Counted from the stretch's first letter, positions 1 through 12,900 are shown. The stretch: 64,000 bases of DNA from Clytia hemisphaerica (GCA_902728285.1 CACVBU010000734.1:62001-126000); one strand, 5' to 3'. A program made the numbers and translations. Notes: a model not told the origin generated them from the sequence alone.

Positions 1-563
1 TCATAATTTTCACATTCGCTCTTCGTTCTTCACCATTTTGACCAGCAGGCTGATTCAGTGATGATAAGGAAGAAAACAATGAAGCCAGTATAAAATATTT
101 CAAATTGAGGTTCGATGAAAATTTCATAGTGTATTTATTTTAATTTTTAACCTGAACATGTTGGTCAAATATAGCAATCAAACATGGATTAGTCGATTTT
201 AAAATGGACAGAATATGGTCAGAATTTCTAAACTTCTTTCTGCGTTTTTCCTACTTTTTAACCCATAGTATGCACTTCTCTCACTTCGACCCTTTACAGT
301 GCACTCAAGGCAGCCTGAGAACACACCACCCGTTAAATTTCATCACTCTGTAGCTTTAACGTTGACATCTATCTATCATCCCTATCTAAGAAAAAAATGC
401 CAATCTGGATATTGTTATTCAGACCGATTAAAGATCAGTGCGGCATAGTTTGCGACGCTCCTAGCTTCAAACCTACCGGTACAGGGACCAAAAATTGAGC
501 AGTCTCATATAATGCCACTTAAATCTAAATGGGACGTACCTACTGTAGGTACATACTGTAAGC

Positions 564-672
564 ATACCTTATCGGGGAAAACTTCGTCGGGGAATATTTT
601 CGTCGGGGAAAAATATTCGTTACTTGGTCAAAATTTCGTCACTTTTCCCCGACGATGTTTTCCCCGATAAGG
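564..672. repeat. MITE-like inverted repeat
   Basis: ACCTTATCGGGGAAAAC at the left end is mirrored by GTTTTCCCCGATAAGGT at the right, with further CGTCGGGGAA repeats inside. It is about 109 bp and has no coding content. Confidence 0.75.
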
Positions 673-1007
673 TACCTTAAGTACCCTGCGCCCGGGCAAT
701 TATGAAGCTGATGCTTGTTAGTAAATAAACCCCAAATTTATTACCACACAAGATAATTGGCTAGCCTGCTTTTAAGAATCAAAAAATAATTGTAAGAAGC
801 AAGCGATAATTTCCCACTTTTTTTTTACCAACAAAATCTTTACCCAAAGGATGCACCATTCCCAATCGATTTTAAAATTTTCAAAGTATCTTTCGATTAC
901 ACATAACAACTATGTATGAAGCCTTTCTCTACTAAGCTGCGTGTATGTGTTTTCAGCTGTTGTAAGAGCAGCAATAATACACCTTTTCTACCATAGCCAC
1001 CGATTGC

Positions 1008-1147
1008 CGCACGGGCATTTTTTTGTTCACTCTATCCCACTAAAACCGTCCAAGTCCTTTTTTCGCACCTATAGACAATAGAAAAATGCGTCAAAAAAGG
1101 ATTGGGACGGTTTTAGTGGCATAAAGCGGACAAAAAAATGCCCGCGC
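1008..1147. repeat. MITE-like imperfect palindrome
   Basis: Arms such as CACTAAAACCGTCCAA and TTGGGACGGTTTTAGTG pair across a centre near 1080. The outer parts read GGGCATTTTTTTGT and ACAAAAAAATGCCC. About 140 bp; it would fold into one long hairpin. Confidence 0.75.
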
Positions 1148-1149
1148 GA

Positions 1150-1905
1150 CTACGACTATTTAAAGCAGAGAGTTTGACATCCGGATTGTATCAAAATTAC
1201 ACAGTATAAGTTCAAAACATGTGATTGTTTAAAAAAATATTTGACCACACCTCACTCTTCATCTTTACAAGTCGAGATTATTTTTTTCTTTTCCTAATCT
1301 TTTTTCTCCATTTAAGTCTAATCAATAAGTACCCAAAACTTATAAGTACCTTAAAAGGGAAATAATCTTTGGCAAGAGCCAAATTGACAAATTTCTGGCC
1401 AGTACCATGCTCTGTTCTCTCGGTTGAGTTGAATCATGAAAATATGAACGACTGGACGACTATCTTCGATTACAACAATACTGTATCCGTCACAGAATTA
1501 TTTCTTTAAATTACTTAGCTAAAAGGATTAATAGAACTTGAACATTCGAGACAGCAACAAAGCTAGGAGTGCTTTCTACAAAAATACAAAGGAGATGAAT
1601 GTTCGCAGTCTGTATTAGTTTCATGGTTGATGCAAGTCCCCAACATATTTTAATAATCTTTTTACTTAAGGACCCTTAGTTTCAGACGCATGAAAAACAG
1701 ATAAAATCAATCGCGAAAGACTTATTGGCAAATAGTCGGAAGCTACACTACTATATAAAATAGATAAAAAAATTGTCGTAGTAATCTTTTTCCAGAAGAA
1801 TTATCCCAAACTTACTGAACGACTTGTTTTGCTCCCTTTTCTAATTTGGTAAGATTTTTCCAACATTTGAAGTTAAAAATACTTATTGGTATATTTCCAC
1901 TTTTT
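1150..1905. other. No gene or repeat recognised
   Basis: AT-rich sequence without credible exons or inverted repeats. The same holds for 1-560 and 680-1000. Confidence 0.5.
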
Positions 1906-1908
1906 GTT

Positions 1909-2137
1909 GGCCGGGTAGCTCAGCATTCGCCTTACAATCCAAGGGTTGTGGGTTCGATTCCCGGTTACCGCAAATTCAGTGATCTGATCTAGGCGGTAAG
2001 TTACTTGGAGCTGAGAGAAGGTGTATCGCTCCACCTCAGTATTCAATCTCCCAGGTCTACTGCATATAGGAAAGGGGAGAGACTCCCTCACTCCCAGCTC
2101 TGCCGACAGCTACCAGATGATTATACTTACTTACTTC
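1909..2137 (+). repeat. tRNA-derived SINE-like element
   Basis: The head has an A box (TAGCTCAG) and a B box (GGTTCGATTCC) in a shortened tRNA-like frame. An unrelated body follows and ends in ACTT repeats. The D arm is too short and the anticodon arm does not pair as in a functional tRNA, so this is a SINE rather than a gene. Confidence 0.6.
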
Positions 2138-2927
2138 ACTTTTGTGGTTTTCATGGTACGAAACAGGTCATGTTTTGTATGGTACCAAACCAAAATAAAA
2201 GCCTGCAATTATGAGCTTTATGTAGAACTTTACTTTGACAAGATGTTTTATATGACACGCTCCATATAAATTGACTTGAATCAATAGTACAAAATTCTGG
2301 CTGCATATACTATAAAAACTCAAATTAGGCAAGGTACTGTAACCTGATCAAAATCAAAAATATATTTGTTTCGATTTTCATTTTCCGCTTTGCGGCTTTC
2401 AATGTGTTTCGTGGTCTGTAAATTATTCATTCTGTGTATATTGGGAAGAGATATTATTACAGAAAATATCATGTATATAAATTTTATTCATCTTTTGTGG
2501 GAAATCGAAAGTAGCAATATTGGTAATTCATAAAAAGTTTATAAATGAAGGGACCGCCAGTAAACACCACCAGAACCGGCAAGAATCAAGTATAGCTCGT
2601 AATTTTACAACCTCTGCGGAATGATGAAGGGCATTTGAACGAAAGTACACTTACACAGATTTTTTGAACTCATATATTTTAGTATCTTTAACTTCTTTAA
2701 GTTCAAAATTTCTACTGTTTTCGAAAATATTCTTGAACAACATAGTCTAGACAATATACAGCTTCAGGCTCGAAACGAAGCAAGATATGACGTAGCCTAT
2801 CTAGAATATAGCTACATGCAAAAGCATCACCTTCTTGCACAAAGTTCCCTAAAGCTAAATGGTACCCCTCATCAAACCAGCGCGTTTTTCAATCTTCATT
2901 ACACGGTCACGACTATCATCAAAATCT

Positions 2928-3076
2928 CAGGCCCGACGGAACAATCGTAAAAGTGGGGAGGCCATAGGCTCAAAATGAGATAAAATTCGCTAGGAATTCG
3001 AGAAAAAAATTTCATTTGCTCAAAAGTAGGCGGGGAGGCTGAAGTCTCCCCAGTCTCTTCGCTTCCGCCGGGCCTG
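2928..3076. repeat. MITE-like element with CAGGCCCGACGGAA ends
   Basis: The left end CAGGCCCGACGGAA is mirrored by TTCCGCCGGGCCTG at the right, about 149 bp apart. There is no coding content. Confidence 0.7.
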
Positions 3077-3224
3077 GATCTCTGTTCAGAATTATGGACA
3101 GAAATACAAAATCGCGCAGTGCAAAATTACACTTTTTTATACGCTTAGAGCCTTAACTATTTTCTGCAAATACCCTTACTCATATGCCATTACTAAAACC
3201 GCTTCTCAAATTTATAACGACAAA

Positions 3225-3325
3225 TCCAAAATAAAAGTGAGGCAGTTCCACTGACTTATAGCTTTGTCAAACGAGTAGCAAATTACGATGTAGATCAAAG
3301 GTTCTTGAAAAACTTCTACTGAAAA
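3225..3325. repeat. Diverged relic of the MITE arm found at 10671-11356
   Basis: AAAAGTGAGGCAGTTCCACT followed by GATGTAGATCA keeps the order seen in the arms of the intronic element at 10671-11356. Only one diverged arm is visible. Confidence 0.5.
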
Positions 3326-3657
3326 CGTATCATCCCCATCGTCAATTCATTCCAGAGAAAAAGGTAACATTTTTACAAAGGCCTTCTTTTAAATACGAAA
3401 GTTTGTATGGACCCTTAATTCTTTTCTTCCTTTTTATTTACTTTGGGATCATAAAGTACTATTTACATGTTGACATTGAAGAACAAAGTATTGTTTACAT
3501 GTGAAAGGTACCATTTTTAGAAACAAGGATCTTATAACTGGTCCATGAGAAGGCATTAGATGAAAAATTATCAGTTAGTTTTTTCTTCCTTAACTGAGGT
3601 CTCGTTGAAATGTATTATGGATGTTCAAATGTCGTCGTTTTGATCGAATTCTGAGTG

Positions 3658-4029
3658 CGGCTACACGTGTTTTTATTATTAGAACACCTAAAATTTGGCT
3701 GAGTTTGGATGTGCTTATTTTTTTAGCAATTTTCAGCCTAAAATGTTCTTAAATGCGTTCTTAATTTTCAGACTACTCTAAATCGAGCATATCATGCAAA
3801 ATAAAGAGCACTTGAAATTGGTAAAATTTGGACAATATTTGACCTTGATTTGACTGTCGATTGTAGAAAACCCATCTCGGTTAAAACTGCTTGAAAAGAG
3901 TAAAAAATTGTAGTTTCTTGTCATTTTTTCGAAACTGAGGCTGGGCAAGTTCTTACGATGTTCTTAAGTTTTCAACGAATTTCAGCCTTTAAAAAACTGG
4001 GTTCTAATAAAAAACGACGTGTAGCACCA
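3658..4029. repeat. MITE of the ACACGTTTTT..AGAAC family
   Basis: GGCTACACGTGTTTTTAT at the left and ATAAAAAACGACGTGTAGC at the right form the ends. The interior has repeated TTCTTAA strings. Related ends occur at 24389-25079, 33168-33400 and 44764-45112. Confidence 0.65.
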
Positions 4030-4059
4030 CCTAGGGGGGGGGGAAGAAATCCAAATTCA

Positions 4060-4350
4060 AACCCAGCCCCCGGGAGGGGGGGGTACTAGGGCAAAATGTG
4101 TTACGGGGATGCTCCGCTGGTCAGGGTACCTTTTTTAACCTCCACGAGTCCCTGGTAGGGTCGCAAAAACACCAAAATAGAAAAATTAGTTCCTCGTAGG
4201 GTGCCTATTTTTGGAAAATTCGAGGAAAAAGTAGAAATTTTGAGAACATTTTGGAATTTCAGTCCCATTCAGGGTCCATTTTTCGAACCTCGGCGGAGCA
4301 CCGCCGTCGGTCGACAAGGGTATTACCCCCCCCCCCGGGACCCAGCTCCA
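4060..4350. repeat. Inverted-repeat element with homopolymeric G/C ends
   Basis: GGGAGGGGGGGGTACTA at the left is mirrored by GGGTATTACCCCCCCCCCCC on the right; inner strings GCTCCGCTGG and CGGCGGAGC also pair. Reading frames in it are low in complexity and not credible genes. Fragments recur at 46430-46560 and 56580-56640. Confidence 0.5.
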
Positions 4351-5150
4351 TTCTTCTTTGCTCACGAATAAAGGTACCACGTCCATCAGTAAAATTAAAA
4401 AAGTGATGCAAGTGTCTCCGGGTACGAGTTTGGTTGTAATCTTTATGTGACTTTTGGTAGCAGATCAAGAGACGAAGAGGTGAAAAATGTTTTATGCTCA
4501 AGTAGTACTTCCAACTTTGTATTTGTTAAGGGGCAACCATTTATATTTCAAAAGAAGCGTATTGTGATGACGTTAATTTGAAATAAATATTTGGACCCAA
4601 AAAAAATTTGTTATTATTACCCAAAAAACATTGCTTTTGACGTCATAACGATGATGTACATTGGAATGCACCTCTTTTGATGGATATATGACACCACTGC
4701 ACCAGTGCTATTGAATTGGGTTGTATTTAAAGTTGCACACAATAAAATCTAGGTGAGGAAATACTTTGGAAAATTTGTTTCCCTTCAGCAACATCAGTCC
4801 ATATCGTTTGATCAAGCCAAGAAATAACTCGAAAATAACTTGAAACTCAGAAATATACGATTATAGAAGAAATGGAGAATAAATTTCCGAGGAGAATACC
4901 AAAAAAGTATTGCCATGTTTGTCTGTTTTGGAAGCAAATTTTACGCATTTGAAAATAAAGTTATCGATAATAAAAATCCGGGCTAATATTTCTGTTGTCA
5001 ATTTTTTTTCGAATTGCGACGTCCGGCGACGTCTGATTTAAAAAAAATTAAGGCTGAGTTCGATTATTGGATTACCGTGAAAAAAAATTAGAAAAAAAAG
5101 CAACATTTTAAAAACGATTCTTTGGTTTTACAGGTATCCCGACAAAGAGT

Positions 5151-5374
5151 CCTGTGTCAGACCACTTTTATGAGTAGAAAAAAGAATTGTTTGTGTAGAT
5201 CACCCGGTAAGAAGACAATCTTTAAAGGAATTTGTTCGGATTATTCCCCAATTGCAATTAGGTGTTTGCGTTTTGTGTCTCATTTGTTGCATTATTGTGA
5301 ATTTTAGATAATGAAGTTTCAATTACCATCCCCTTTAAAAATGAAAGTGATCTTTAAAAGTGGTCTGACACAGG
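5151..5374. repeat. MITE-like element with CCTGTGTCAGACCACTTTTA ends
   Basis: A perfect 20-bp terminal inverted repeat encloses 224 bp in total. The short open frame across it (5122-5307) reads through the left end and is not a gene. Confidence 0.8.
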
Positions 5375-5696
5375 CATTTTGTTCGATTGCCAGTAGTCAT
5401 TTTCATCCCGTTCATACCACACTTTTTTGGCTTTCTCTTAAAGTCAACCTGTGAGAACGGTCTGAATTAATTCCATCGCATGTCTCAAGTGTTATAGACC
5501 AACAGTAATGAGAGATGTTCGTCATATGATTATATTATAATAACATGAAAAGCTTTGCAGAGTAGCGCACGATATTTTTAGAATGATTTAAAGAACACAT
5601 CCTACATTTTCTCCTGCTGTGAAAACATAACAAAAACACACAGCGGATTTACAAATTGCAGAAGTCTGTGATAAGACCTGGCACCTGCTGTCTGAG

Positions 5697-6387
5697 CAGT
5701 GGCGTTGTGGCAGGGTGGCCCCCAGCGGAGCTTTTTTGAAGGGGCGCCGAAGAGCAAGAGGCGCCAAAAGAAAATTTTTAAACGCCCCGATCTTTTAAAT
5801 CATATTTTATGCGCCTTAAATTGCGCCCCAGGACCAATTTTAATGAAATAATTTTGAATTACTTGCAATTTCTTTCGCTTGCTTCGCCCGCCATAAAGTT
5901 AATTGGTAACTTCTTTGCAATCTAGCTAATTTACAAGTTTTTTTTATGTACCATATAGCATTATTAAATGAAAATCTAACTCTGCCCAAGACCAATTTGC
6001 TGACAACAATATTGAAATAATAAAATATCATAAATTTTTTCACTCACTTCGCTCGCATTACACATTGTTTCTTACTTTTTACTCTAGCAAGTGTCAAATT
6101 TGTCTATTTTTATTTAGTGATTTAGGGTATCTTGGCAGTAGATTTTCAAAAATTTTCTAGTCGGCCCCAACCATGGGTGGGGCCTGTTTCACCCTTTTCC
6201 ATACATCAGAGATCAGAGATATATCTACTCTTATCAACTAAATATTTCCTTCCTCATTATGCCTAGGCAAAGGAATTAAGTGAATTAGTAATAGTTTAGA
6301 CACTGGTGTGGGTGAGGCGCCACTTTGGAAAATTGGGGACGCCATTTAGAAAAAATTGACCAGAAAAATTTTCCCACAACGCCACTG
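5697..6387. repeat. MITE-like element with CAGTGGCGTTGTGG ends
   Basis: CAGTGGCGTTGTGG at the left and CCACAACGCCACTG at the right form a perfect 14-bp terminal inverted repeat about 690 bp apart. The subterminal sequence is rich in GGCGCC. No coding sequence is supported inside. Confidence 0.7.
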
Positions 6388-6389
6388 TT

Positions 6390-7368
6390 GAGGTTGAAAT
6401 GTCCCAAGCCCTTAAGAGTTGAAGGAAAAAATCTCAACATGTATAGGATTACTACGGTATTTCGCAACCGAAATATTTTCAGGCTGATGCCCATGGAGGG
6501 GCAATTGAACCGGATGCAAATGAGGGATAGTTATATATAATAGTTATATGTACGTGCACAACCGCGTCCCAATGTATCCCAGGCTTTACTTTACTCACGT
6601 TACTGGTGGACGCCAGAGAACTATTTGGTTCGCTATCATCAGTGAGCATAAGACAGCCTTTAAAAACACCCCTTATCTCGCTTTATCCTTTATTGTGCGC
6701 CCTCTGAGCCGCCTAATTTTCACTCGCGTTTTGGCGGCATGGCGGTTTATCTCCATAACATTTTCACCAAAAAACAGCAGATACGCGGGAAAAACGCGGG
6801 TGCGAGCTCTTCAAGGAGGCGAGTCAGAGAAGTAATCGAGGCCCCACTACAACTTTGATTTTCTAACTGTTGAAATTCATGTTGAAACTAACAAGAATGA
6901 CAAACTGACAAAACACAAGGCCAATCTTGACTTAGATAGTTTTGGTATGATGGTGTGTAAGCTATCAGTTTATTTTCTTCTTGATGATTGCTAGAATTTA
7001 TCTTCGGAGGAGGGGTGGAAGTTTCCCATACCTTTTCGATTGAAGGTTTGTAGCTACAGTAAGTGGTTTCAGGCAAAACTTTTCCTTGTAAACTCGAATT
7101 TCCCATGAACATTTGGGGAATCAGCAAAAATTAAAAAGTTGAAAAGATACTGGAAAATTAGGAGAAAATCTTGAGAAAGCTGGAGAAAAACTTTAAAAAG
7201 CAAGAGAAAGTCGGTGAAGGCTTCTTCGTAAAAGCGAAAGACATGTATCTATTTTTCGGATCCGGCATGCGGGAATAGTGTCAGGACCTGCAGGTGACCT
7301 GGTAGGGTTGGGTATGGATGTGGTTTGGGTGTGGTTACGTATCAGATTTGCTAGGAATTTGGTTATTA
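6390..7368. other. Non-coding; one GC-richer patch
   Basis: No gene is supported. The 6548-6835 stretch is GC-richer, with CGCGGG and GGCGGC strings and a 95-codon frame of low similarity to anything I know. It could be a repeat relic or an unrecognised promoter region. The rest is AT-rich. Confidence 0.35.
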
Positions 7369-7369
7369 T

Positions 7370-8109
7370 CCAGGCGGTGTCAACCGAACCCTATCGAACT
7401 GATTTTCGTTATCGAACCATCGAACAACTTTATCGATCAAAATCGAACGATAGCTGTTCGATTACCGAACCCAATCGAACAGCTATCGAACTTTACGAAA
7501 ATTTCTTGATAAGTTCGATTTAGTTCGATGAGTTTTCTTTGTTCGATGAAGTTCGATTGATGTTCGATGAGTTCGATTTAAGTTCGATGTGGTTCGATGG
7601 TTGTGTCAGATTGATTCTACTTTTCTTTACCTTTCAGAAAATTACGAGGTTGTTTAATCAAAACACAGGCACCGAATGCTTCTTTCTTTAAAGAAAGTAA
7701 TAAAGATTAAAATCTTTTTTTTTACAAATTAAACGACCAAAGAGCTTGTAAAAGCTCCAGCTTGTCCCATCCGATGGGATGGATACAGGATGGCCCGCGA
7801 GAATGGCCCGTGGGCGGCCACCAATACGCCCTCGGAATATAAATAAAAAATTGGGTGGCAAGGTATAAATCGATTTAATCGAACCAATCGAACTTCATCG
7901 ATCTTAATCGAACTGATCGAACCTCAATCGTATTCATCGAACTGCGATCGAACTATAATCGTATAATCGAACAGTCATCGAACTTTACGAAAGTTTTCCC
8001 GGTTCGATAGGTGTTCGATTGGGTTCGGTAATCGAACAGCTATCGTTCGATAGGGTTCGATTAAGTTCGATTAGTTCGATAATCGAACAGTTCGATCGAC
8101 ACCGCCTGG
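7370..8109. mobile_element. Inverted-repeat transposon built of ATCGAAC/GTTCGAT repeats
   Basis: CCAGGCGGTGTC and GACACCGCCTGG form perfect 12-bp ends, flanked by the direct repeat TATTAT (7364-7369 and 8110-8115), a probable target duplication. Inside, dozens of ATCGAAC and GTTCGAT motifs are spaced by a few bases: one strand is mostly in ATCGAAC form near the ends, with the reverse form in the centre. No transposase frame is present, so it is non-autonomous. Confidence 0.8.
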
Positions 8110-8236
8110 TATTATCAGTTAGGGTTAGGGTTGGAGCTCGAAAAAAGCACTCTTTTGTGATTTTCTCTTAATACAGTCTGGTCTGCAGTTTGTACAATAT
8201 GAATAGCCATCAGAAACGCTCTTTCGGCATGAATCA

Positions 8237-8400
8237 TCCGTGGCGCAGTGGATAAGGCATTGGGTTTCTAAACATCGGAACTTTGCATTTAGTGGTTTGA
8301 ATCCAACCGTGGGCGATCTGTCGGTAAGTCATTCAGTAAGTTAGAAAACATAGTAAATAACTCACACAGAACCAGAAAGTCAGAAAAACTGAGATCAAGA
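8237..8400 (+). repeat. tRNA-like SINE fragment
   Basis: TGGCGCAGTGGA resembles a Pol III A box, and GGTTTGAATCC 50 bp later resembles a B box. Stems do not pair as in a working tRNA, and an unrelated body follows. Confidence 0.45.
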
Positions 8401-8580
8401 GACTGGAAAGTAAGAAATAAGTCCAGATCTGTCTTTCGTCTTTACGAAGAAGCCACGACCGAGAAAGTCTTTGAAATAGCGAGAAAATTTTGAAATTTTA
8501 GGCAAGAGAAAATTTTGAAAAAATGAGAGAAATCTTGTTAGAATGAAAATTCAGGAAAAATTATTCTTGAAAGCTACTGT

Positions 8581-9210
8581 ACCGTGAGATTGGTGAGATA
8601 CCATTTTTGTTTTGATTTAAACTTTGTATTTTAATGACCAGACAGGTCTTTCATTTGACGACCCATGTTCGGGCCTGCTGGTTTATCATCATCCATTGTT
8701 AAATATTTTCATTAGACAAATTCAAAGTTCCAAATACCAGTTTGACTCGCAATGTTGTATAACAGTACAAAAAACGATCCAGAAAAATTCTGCTTCGAAT
8801 AGGAGAAGACCACAAGAAAAGGGAACGGGATATAGAATAAAAAGAAGACCATATTATGTAAGATTCAAAATCATTCTTTTTAATAATTTTCCTAACTTAA
8901 TTGGAAAATAGATGATTAACTTTTATATTTGAACAATATATATTTGAATAAAGATGAATATTTTTAAATTTTTTTGCCAAAATAAGGAATTTAAAATATA
9001 AATATTGGGTCCTGAAATTACACGCGCGATCGTAGCAAGTTTTCGAACATCTGGCCCGAACATGGTCTGAAACTGCGCGGGCCACGCGCAGGCCATTTTT
9101 AAAAAGTATTAATCAAGAGGCCCGAACATATTTGGGCCATGCCGTGGGTCGTTTCATTTGAGGGCTATGCATGTTTGCCTCCACTGATGCAAGTTACCCA
9201 ATCTCACGGT
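8581..9210. repeat. MITE-like element with ACCGTGAGATTGG ends
   Basis: ACCGTGAGATTGG at the left pairs with CCAATCTCACGGT at the right over about 630 bp. An inner pair involves CATTTGACGACCC and GGGTCGTTTCATTTG, plus several copies of GGCCCGAACAT. Confidence 0.7.
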
Positions 9211-9214
9211 GAGT

Positions 9215-9900
9215 TGGTGTATTGTTGACATAACTCATCTAATTCTGACACCCTTCTTTAGAAATAGAGGAAGGTTGGAATTGCCGATATATATATTTTG
9301 CTTAGTCAATGGGTCAGAGGAGGAAAAAGCCTTCCTTTGACATTTTTATTATTTCTTTCTCTGAAACGAAGGGTGTGGAAATTTGATGTGGGATGTTGAC
9401 ATGGTTAATTTGGAGAACGGGTCAGTATTTTGAATAACTAATTCCTCGCATGACAACAGAAATTTTCTTTAAGGCGGCAATCACAAATATCTTCATTTCG
9501 CATGTCGGTCGGTTGGTCGGTCATTGAAATCTTTTTATTTATATACTTCAAGGGAGAAAATTTTTGCAGAACAAATTTCCTGGAAATTAAATTCTGTGAA
9601 ACACAAATATTCTCAAAATTTAGGACATTATTTTAAACAAAAAATCCTCTCAACCGCAAAATTAAATTCCACAAAACTTCCGAAATTTGAACTGTGAACT
9701 GCAAAATTAAATTCCGCAAAACTTTCTTCCTTTAAGGTAGACAATGTAGGCAGAGTCTCGCAGCTATTTACAACACAGCAGTCACATCTTTAACTTAAAG
9801 GGATTATCAGCTCAACTCACATTGTTTGTGCCAAACACTCCTTGAGTTAAGTTTGTTCCTGATATATAACAGATTCATATTGTATTTTCATTTTGCATTT
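9215..9900. other. Upstream region of the Ig receptor
   Basis: No coding sequence is seen. AAATTAAATTC(C/T)GC(A/G)AAAC strings at 9590-9730 and a CCTTTAAGGTAG end resemble a decayed TTAA-family MITE. Confidence 0.4.
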
Positions 9901-9906
9901 TGTTTA

Positions 9907-9920
9907 CAATTCTTTTTTTA
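9907..9920 (+). promoter_or_regulatory. Probable 3' splice acceptor in the 5' leader of the Ig receptor
   Basis: A T-rich tract followed by TAG lies about 35 bp upstream of the receptor ATG. It reads as a 3' splice site, either for an intron in the 5' UTR or for addition of a trans-spliced leader, which is known in hydrozoans. The sequence does not decide between them. A TATA-like string (GATATATAAC) lies farther upstream near 9860. Confidence 0.35.
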
Positions 9921-9955
9921 GAAAAAAAACAAAAATACAAAAAAGAAATTCAAGA

Positions 9956-12900
9956 ATGATACTAGTAACTCTGCTATTGATAGGAAGCCTGTTTCATCAA
10001 GGTGAGCCTGATTTTGTGTTTTGATTTGTGCAGCTCATTAATTCTTCTAGTCTATTTTTCATAGTTATACTTTTCTATAAGAACCCACTTGCTATGGGGC
10101 AATTAGCTGAATGATTTGTAAAAAATCTTAACAATGTTTTTTACTCTCTAGCTCATTGTGTTAGTTCTGTAAAACCAGCGAATGAAGCAACATCAATTAC
10201 AGTACAGAAAGGGGATGATGCTCTATTTCAATGGAACATTGTACTCGAAAATGGTGACCAAGATGTTGGTTTAAAACTTTTAAATGGAACAACAGAATTA
10301 TGGACTCAGCAAACGGGTAAAGTCAGTGATGCAGGAAAAGAACTTTTGCAAGAAAGATTAAAAGTAGAAAAATCTGTAACAAATTTAAAAGCTACAATCA
10401 GAAACGTGGATTTCAATGATTCTTCAATTGAATTGAAACTAACAGGAGCCATTTCTGACAGCGGCTTCAATAAATTAAGTGATGTTGATTCTTCTATTGC
10501 ATTGAATGTCCAAGGTAAGATGTTTTTTATGAGCCTAGAAATATTAAAAGATGTTTATTGTTTCTTGTTTCTGTGTTTTGCATGCCTGCTTCCAGAAATT
10601 AATCGAATGGGGGATAAAATCCAAAGAAAACTGCGAGCTATGACAGGAGGGTAAAGACCCACTCATGTCACTCAAGTGAGTTACGGCATGTCCGAAGTAA
10701 AAGTGAAGCAGTTCCACTCACTTTCAAAATGTCAAACATAGCTGAAAAGAAGCGCCTTATGATGTAGATCAACGCGATAGCTGTTAGAAAAATTTAAGTT
10801 AAGGCTATAAGAAGTTATATCCCAAAAACCTGTATTATGACGTCATAAACATTACGTAATATTACGTCATTAAACTAAAAATTTGAATATCTCGTGAACT
10901 AAAAGCCATATACACGTCAAATTTTAACCATAAATAGATATTGATGTAAGAAAAATTTTGAATTGAAAATTTTTTGAAAAAAATGATGACGTCATTTTTT
11001 AGAGCCAAAAATCGAAAATAGCTTAAAATCGCTGACGTCATCATTTTTCAGGAGATTTGAAAATTCTTACGTCTAGAGAATTACGATATATTTATTCTGT
11101 CAAAATTTCATATTGATATCATAAACAGTTTTTGAGTTATTCAATTTTTTAATTTAATGATGTAATGTTACGTAATGTTTATGACGTCATAATACAAGTT
11201 TTTTGGCTATAACTTCTTATAGCCTCAAGTTAAATTTTTCTAACAGCTATCACGTTGATCTACACCATAAGGCGCTTCTTTCCAGCTATAATTGACATTT
11301 TGAAAGTGAGTGGAACTGCTTCACTTTTACTTCGGACATGCCGTAACTCACTTGAGCATGCAATTCCCATTATAAGAGACAACCATCTCCTTTTCTTTGT
11401 ATATTTTGATTTTCGATTTATTTTGAGAGTTGTTTGAGAGTAATTCAAAAGCCTGTTATCTTATTTTATTTTTCTACATTTTATGGCTTCTCCGTAAATA
11501 TGGTACTGTAAAAATGTCTTATTAATGGTTATTTCAAAGTCATGAAAATTTGAAAAGCAAAGCATAGCTCTTTCCCAAATAGCTTTCATTATTGTAATTG
11601 TCAGCTTTTAAAGTTGATTATACCACAATTTTCTCGTATATTTTGAAAACGCACTCTTACCAAATTGGTAAAATATAAAATTGTACCTATAGTGTTATAA
11701 TATAGATTTCCTGGGCTGTACCAAAATTTTGGTAATTGAATTTGGTTACGGATCTTTTCCTATTATAGCAGCAGCTAATTTGGCATGAATTCTTTGTAAT
11801 TTTTTTAATTTTGATGTTAATCTTTTGCATCCAAAATCACTAAAAGCAACTTGCAAAAGGTAAGCATTATTCTTCTCAGTAAATTATACACGTTAATCAA
11901 ATTATTGAGTTTTTAAAAATGACGGATGACACATTCTGTACTCATAACTTCTGTTTTTGTTAGGTGGACCAGTCTATTGTGGTGCACAGCTTAAATCTAG
12001 TTATAATATCGGACTCAATGCCAGACGAAAATATGAATTATGCATTGAAAGTAACCCAGCACCAGAAATAACTTACAAATTTCCGAGTGATGTAGAAGAG
12101 GGTGTCAAAGGAATTGTAACAGGACCAAGTTGGGACCACCAATACACAGCAAGCTTTGAGCTTCCATCTGTAACTGCAGAAAACTGTGGCAAGGAGATGT
12201 CATACACAGTTACAACACCCAATTTACAAGGAAGTACACCTTTAACAGGAAAAGCAACTTTAACATTGACAGGTATGTATGTGATTTTTATCTCAGATTT
12301 TTCAGAGAAACTTGTTAAATAAACTATTTTTTGTGGGACCAGCAGGAGTGGTTTCCTGAAAAAAAGGAATGCATAGAAAATTGAGAGAATTCATGCGCAA
12401 AAACGAGTTTGCCATCGCCATAAACTTGAGTTTGCCATAAACTTGAACTGCAAAATTTAGAATTACAGATACCCTTCTTATATAATACAACTAATTTTAC
12501 AATTCTACTTTATAGACCTACCATTAGATGTCACCATTTCCACCTTTTCATACGAGTATGGGATCCCAACAGTAATGTGGAGAAAAATTGAAGCTGGATT
12601 ATGCAGTGACAATATTGTTTATTATATGGAAGTCAGTAACCAAACAGCCATTATATCCAAAGGACCTTTGAATGGAACCTCTCAAGTAGTAGATGAGTTA
12701 GGTAATGAACCAAAAGAAGTTGTTATGTGGGCTGAATATGACGGTCCAACTGGAAAGAAGACTGGGCAACGAGTGACATTTGGATTTACCAAGACTACAA
12801 CTACGACTACCACAACAACCACCACAGGTTAAGCATTGCTGATCTTAAACTTTCTAGCGCAATACACCTATCAACCTTGATGATTAGGGTTTGAGTTTAA

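Noticed and set aside
6548-6835. 95-codon frame in a GC-richer patch
   Set aside because: No domain, signal peptide or splice context recognised; more likely chance or a repeat relic.
8118-8136. TTAGGGTTAGGG string
   Set aside because: Only two telomere-like units; not a telomere or interstitial array.
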